Shown here: one piece after another, positions 61,079 to 64,000 of the stretch
Layout of the letters: every line of letters begins with the position of its first letter
Position numbering within the stretch: the stretch's first letter is position 1
From: Chryseosolibacter sp035628595
Lineage (GTDB): Bacteria; Bacteroidota; Bacteroidia; Cytophagales; Cyclobacteriaceae
Assembly: GCA_035628595.1 (NCBI GenBank)
Contig: DASPJN010000017.1
Span: 15,819 to 79,818, forward strand
Length of the DNA: 64,000 bases
Reading direction: 5' to 3'
Translations under genes and position numbers: made by a program
The notes under the pieces: generated by a model
What the model saw: only the letters and a program-made list of their open reading frames with translations
The model's database searches: none
Told to the model about the DNA's origin: nothing

Positions 61079-61568
61079 ATGCAGCTGTCTTCACCTCTTC
61101 CTTAAGCGTGACCGTCAATTCTCCGTTCGCTTCGAGCACAATTGTATCGACATCGACAAGGTCATTTACTCCTTGCATTTTCAGTGTGCTCAGAATGTCT
61201 TTTTCCGTTAGCTTGTGCTGTATCAAAATACCTTTATAAAACTTTCCGCTGTGGAATAACACGTAAGCTTTCGGAAATTGATTTTGTTTACTCTGCAAAT
61301 GCCTTAGATACATGACACACGCACCGACAAACATAGCGACAAGACTGAGAAAGAACATGTATCTATTAAAGGCCGGGATTGATTTATTTGAGATCACAAA
61401 AAATGCGAAGAAGCCAACGAACATACTAATGAATATCTCGTTCGTTTGTAACCGGTTTCTGATATTGCTCGACAACGTCGAAAAATACCACCGGATGTAG
61501 ACAAAAAGTGAAAGTGATGCTGTCAACAGAATCAGATTCAAGACTGAAGTTAGCGTATACCGTTCCAT
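61077..61568 (-). CDS. DUF421/YetF-like membrane protein, short form
   Basis: A 163-residue protein with three membrane helices (LNLILLTASLSLFVYIRWYF, IFISMFVGFFAFFVISN, YMFFLSLVAMFVGACVMYL) and a cytoplasmic C-terminal domain: KAYVLFHSGKFYKGILIQHK, LTEKDILSTLKMQGVNDLVD and VDTIVLEANGELTVTLKEE. The LEANGELTV stretch and the preceding L-x-x-x-D-x-x-x-x-L-x-x-x-G-V pattern match the C-terminal half of YetF/DUF421 proteins, which are usually 210-240 residues. The membrane part differs in spacing, so it may be a divergent member. Members in Gram-positives occur near stress genes. Confidence 0.76.
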   Translation of the reverse strand: MERYTLTSVLNLILLTASLSLFVYIRWYFSTLSSNIRNRLQTNEIFISMFVGFFAFFVISNKSIPAFNRYMFFLSLVAMFVGACVMYLRHLQSKQNQFPKAYVLFHSGKFYKGILIQHKLTEKDILSTLKMQGVNDLVDVDTIVLEANGELTVTLKEEVKTAA

Positions 61569-61840
61569 AACACAACCATTTATTTAATACGCGGATAACG
61601 TGTATTGATGCCGTTTAAAAAGTATACCCGCTGCGCATGTGTAATCTGCGGGCGTTGACGATATTCTGATTGCCACGAAGGCCGGACTTAAACGAGGAAG
61701 TTCCACCTCATATTTTTGGAATGGCCGCTTCTGCAATGAGTCACACATTCGTCGGCTTGTCTTGTTTATTCTAGTACATCTAATGGTTTTGAAAAGACGA
61801 TTCCCGTGATCTTTATATCTTGCTATGAGAACCTTTCAAT

Positions 61841-63823
61841 ATGCCTTTTAAAGTCTTACTCCGGACCTTGTTATTCACCTTCATCCTTTATGGAGGATTT
61901 ATATTGAACGCTGATGCGCAGCACGATGTCATGATACAGGGTTTTTATTGGGATGTTCCTGTCGATGCGGACGACAAGAACGGATTCTGGTGGGATTCGC
62001 TTCAAAGTAAAGCGACCGCACTGCGCGATATTGGTATAACCGGGATCTGGGTTCCATCTCCTGCGAAGGGAAATTTTGGCATTTACGATATGGGCTATGG
62101 CATCTTTGATTTGTATGATCTCGGAAACTATCAACAGAAGGGAACAACGGAGACGCGTTTTGGTTCCAGAGCCGAACTTCATAATATGATATGGGCCATG
62201 CACGAAAATGATATTGAAGTTTATGTCGACATCGTGATGAATCATCTTTATACAAACGAGGAACAGGAAGAAAATAATCCGGAAGTAAAACGTTACGTTT
62301 TCGATGAAGCAAGGAGGAACGGAAAACAGTATGCGCCGTATCCGACGAACGAAATCAAATGGGTTTTGAAAGATGCACGGCCGGGAAAATATCATCTGGA
62401 AATACACGGGTATCACCTTACCAAAACAGACGATTTTTGGAATGGCTATGATCTGCAGGTAGATTTTACCGGCACCGGATTTTCGGATCGGTTTACTTTT
62501 GCTGAACGCACGAATCGGAAGAGTAAAATATCTGCGCTGCGTTCGGGCGTGATAATGCGCGATACACTTAGTGAAAGCAAAACGTTTAATTCATATTCGT
62601 TTGATGTTCGTACTACCCGCGACGTTCTGATCCGGCTTACTGCACGCAAGCTAACACATGATGGAAAGTGGGAGTGGAGTGATCAGATAAATGGGTATTA
62701 CCCAAAGGTCGTTCGTTATGAGAATTCAGATATTGCAAAAACTGAACGCCTGGAGGCGCGCACGAATACGCGTTTGGTACCGGTTCAACATACGGGAAAA
62801 GGAGAACAAAATTTCCGTCTGAACTATTCACACTTTCATCCGGCACATGCGAATGATTCTCTCGGCTACGCGGGTGGCGACGAAATTGTGCCTACAACCA
62901 AGCTCTTTGGAAATGATCTGAATACATACAGCGTGGAGGTACAAAAGTATTATCAGGACTGGGGACGTTGGCTTGTTGAAGAAATTGGCTTTGACGGATT
63001 CAGATTAGATTGGGTGCGTGGATTTCAGGAAGAATATGTTTCCAGCTGGGTGAAAGCGCTTCCGCCTTCAGACAAATCACGATTTGTTGTGGGAGAGTAT
63101 TGGGGAGGGGCTAAAGCAATTCAACGTTGGGTCAGCACGCTTTCTCATGAAGAGGTATTTGTGAAAGCATTTGATTTTCCATTGAAGTTTACATTGACAG
63201 AAATGTGTAACAACTCAGGAAAGGACTTTGATATGACCAGGCTTTCCACTGCCGGACTCATCAGCAACGCCGATGGATTTTCGCTTCCGGATTCGGCTGT
63301 GGTTACGTTTGTGGAAAATCACGATACTGGCAAAGAGCACGACAAATGGGTAGCGAAGGATTGGCATATGGCATATGCTTTTATGATGATGCATCCCGGA
63401 AGACCATGTGTTTTTTACAATCACCTTTTCGGTGATACACTGACGGATGCCGGTGATCGCTCATTGAAGATTGTCCCGGATAAAACATTGGGTGACGAGA
63501 TCAGAAAACTGATTGCCCTTCGAAACATGTATGCTTATGGCCAGTTGCAAGTCCTTCCGGAAACAGACAGAAATGTCTACATCGCGAAACGCAATGGTGA
63601 AAAGGAACATCCTGGTTGCATCTTTTTGTTGAACAATCATGACACAGAAACGCAAAGCATCTCCATCGGAAGCACTGAACGATTGCAGCCTGGAATATAT
63701 GTAAACGCATTGGATGCCGATATAGCAACGACCGTTTCCGCAGACGGGATTGGAATATTTTCCGTACCTGCACGGGGATATGCGGTCTTCGTTTTGAAGG
63801 GCGATTTTCAGCTTATCAATTAG
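61841..63823 (+). CDS. Secreted alpha-amylase family (GH13) protein with inserted domain
   Basis: A 660-residue protein with a signal peptide (LLFTFILYGGFILNADA before QHDV). GH13 regions: I in VYVDIVMNHLY near 128, II in GFDGFRLDWVRGF near 383 (nucleophile Asp), III in VVGEYWGGAKAI near 410 (acid Glu) and IV in VVTFVENHDTGKE near 487. About 250 residues separate regions I and II, where ordinary amylases have 90-130; the extra sequence (about 165-300) is rich in beta structure, for example RPGKYHLEIHGYHLTKTDD and SYSFDVRTTRDVLIRLTARK, and looks like a carbohydrate-binding module. No T9SS tail is seen. Acts on starch or maltodextrins by inference. Ends with a normal GH13 C domain. Confidence 0.92.
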   Translation: MPFKVLLRTLLFTFILYGGFILNADAQHDVMIQGFYWDVPVDADDKNGFWWDSLQSKATALRDIGITGIWVPSPAKGNFGIYDMGYGIFDLYDLGNYQQKGTTETRFGSRAELHNMIWAMHENDIEVYVDIVMNHLYTNEEQEENNPEVKRYVFDEARRNGKQYAPYPTNEIKWVLKDARPGKYHLEIHGYHLTKTDDFWNGYDLQVDFTGTGFSDRFTFAERTNRKSKISALRSGVIMRDTLSESKTFNSYSFDVRTTRDVLIRLTARKLTHDGKWEWSDQINGYYPKVVRYENSDIAKTERLEARTNTRLVPVQHTGKGEQNFRLNYSHFHPAHANDSLGYAGGDEIVPTTKLFGNDLNTYSVEVQKYYQDWGRWLVEEIGFDGFRLDWVRGFQEEYVSSWVKALPPSDKSRFVVGEYWGGAKAIQRWVSTLSHEEVFVKAFDFPLKFTLTEMCNNSGKDFDMTRLSTAGLISNADGFSLPDSAVVTFVENHDTGKEHDKWVAKDWHMAYAFMMMHPGRPCVFYNHLFGDTLTDAGDRSLKIVPDKTLGDEIRKLIALRNMYAYGQLQVLPETDRNVYIAKRNGEKEHPGCIFLLNNHDTETQSISIGSTERLQPGIYVNALDADIATTVSADGIGIFSVPARGYAVFVLKGDFQLIN

Positions 63824-63917
63824 GCTGTTTTCAAAGCTGTGCTTTTGTGAATTACCGTTCGAATGTTTAACATTGCAGCTCATTTCAATCTCGCCGGCTT
63901 AACCGGCAATATTGGAA

Positions 63918-63994
63918 GGGCCCATAGCTCAGCTGGTTAGAGCACCTGACTCATAATCAGGGGGTCGCAGGATCGTGCCCTGCTGGGCCCACCA
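63918..63994 (+). tRNA. tRNA with CAT anticodon (elongator Met or Ile2)
   Basis: A complete cloverleaf of 77 bases with encoded CCA: acceptor stem GGGCCCA/TGGGCCC, D arm GCTC/GAGC, anticodon stem CCTGA/TCAGG with loop CTCATAA (anticodon CAT at 63952-63954), variable region GGGTC, T stem GCAGG/CCTGC. CAT reads AUG, or AUA if C34 is lysidinylated; the C4-G69 and C5-G68 pairs resemble the E. coli Ile2 determinants, so isoleucine is possible. The T loop is ATCGTGC instead of the usual TTCRANY, with T54 and A58 exchanged to A54 and T58. Located 95 bases after the amylase gene. Confidence 0.9.
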
Positions 63995-64000
63995 CTAATT

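Noticed and set aside
63893..63907. GCCGG/CCGGC hairpin before the tRNA as terminator of the amylase gene
   Set aside because: Only five base pairs and no T-run follows; could be part of the tRNA leader.
1..64000. CRISPR arrays, insertion sequences, phage or toxin-antitoxin genes
   Set aside because: No regularly spaced repeats, transposase, integrase or typical toxin-antitoxin pair could be found on either strand.

Overview
The window reads as a chromosomal segment of a free-living Bacteroidota, most likely of the Cytophagales/Cytophagia. The evidence is a type IX secretion (gliding-motility) C-terminal sorting domain, a Bacteroidota-type putative porin, a menaquinone operon, a DUF4142 lipoprotein, sparse Shine-Dalgarno sequences, frequent GTG/TTG starts, and a TTG / TAnnTTTG promoter in front of lpxK. 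I cannot name a genus from sequence alone. No insertion sequences, CRISPR arrays, phage genes or rRNA genes were seen.

Positions 1-25.4 kb are one large exopolysaccharide/capsule island. The plus-strand part holds a Wzc-like co-polymerase, a Wzx-type flippase, a TuaH-like glycosyltransferase, a 50-residue membrane protein, an O-antigen ligase/polymerase, a short TolC-like protein, a GT39-like membrane transferase, a DprE1/DprE2-like epimerase pair and a YhdH-type oxidoreductase. Minus-strand genes add decoration (carbamoyltransferase at the left edge, sulfotransferase, AT3 acyltransferase with a separate SGNH protein), a second GT-C-like membrane protein, and a tightly packed run of GT4, GT2, membrane GT2 and the initiating sugar-phosphate transferase. 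That transferase carries a degenerate receiver domain and sits directly behind a stand-alone response regulator, suggesting that chain initiation is controlled by signalling.

Positions 25.6-31.0 kb are a minus-strand menaquinone operon: a hotdog thioesterase, menF, menD, menB and menE, with menA, menC and menH absent from the window. Positions 31-41.6 kb are housekeeping and envelope genes: histidine phosphatase, TPR protein, coiled-coil/degenerate zinc-ribbon protein, Nif3-like protein, lpxK, porin, miaE, a GATase1-like secreted protein and an orphan MacB-type permease. Positions 41.8-45.8 kb hold the tesA / ybbA / ybbP arrangement known from enterobacteria, followed by a large T9SS cargo protein and a 7TMR-DISM sensor without output domain.

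Positions 50.5-63.8 kb look like a stress and carbohydrate accessory region: a Rieske-FAD oxidoreductase, a LigD-type ligase-polymerase, a DUF4142 lipoprotein, an overlapping TuaH-like GT / UDP-galactopyranose mutase / GH1-like operon, a YghA-type SDR, a GH5-like protein without signal peptide, a DUF421-like membrane protein and a secreted GH13 amylase with an inserted domain. A CAT-anticodon tRNA with an unusual T-loop ends the window.

All assignments rest on reading motifs and domain order; no searches were run. Several starts were moved inward from the longest frame where a signal peptide, the family N-terminus or a neighbouring stop codon favoured it, and these choices are stated in each entry.
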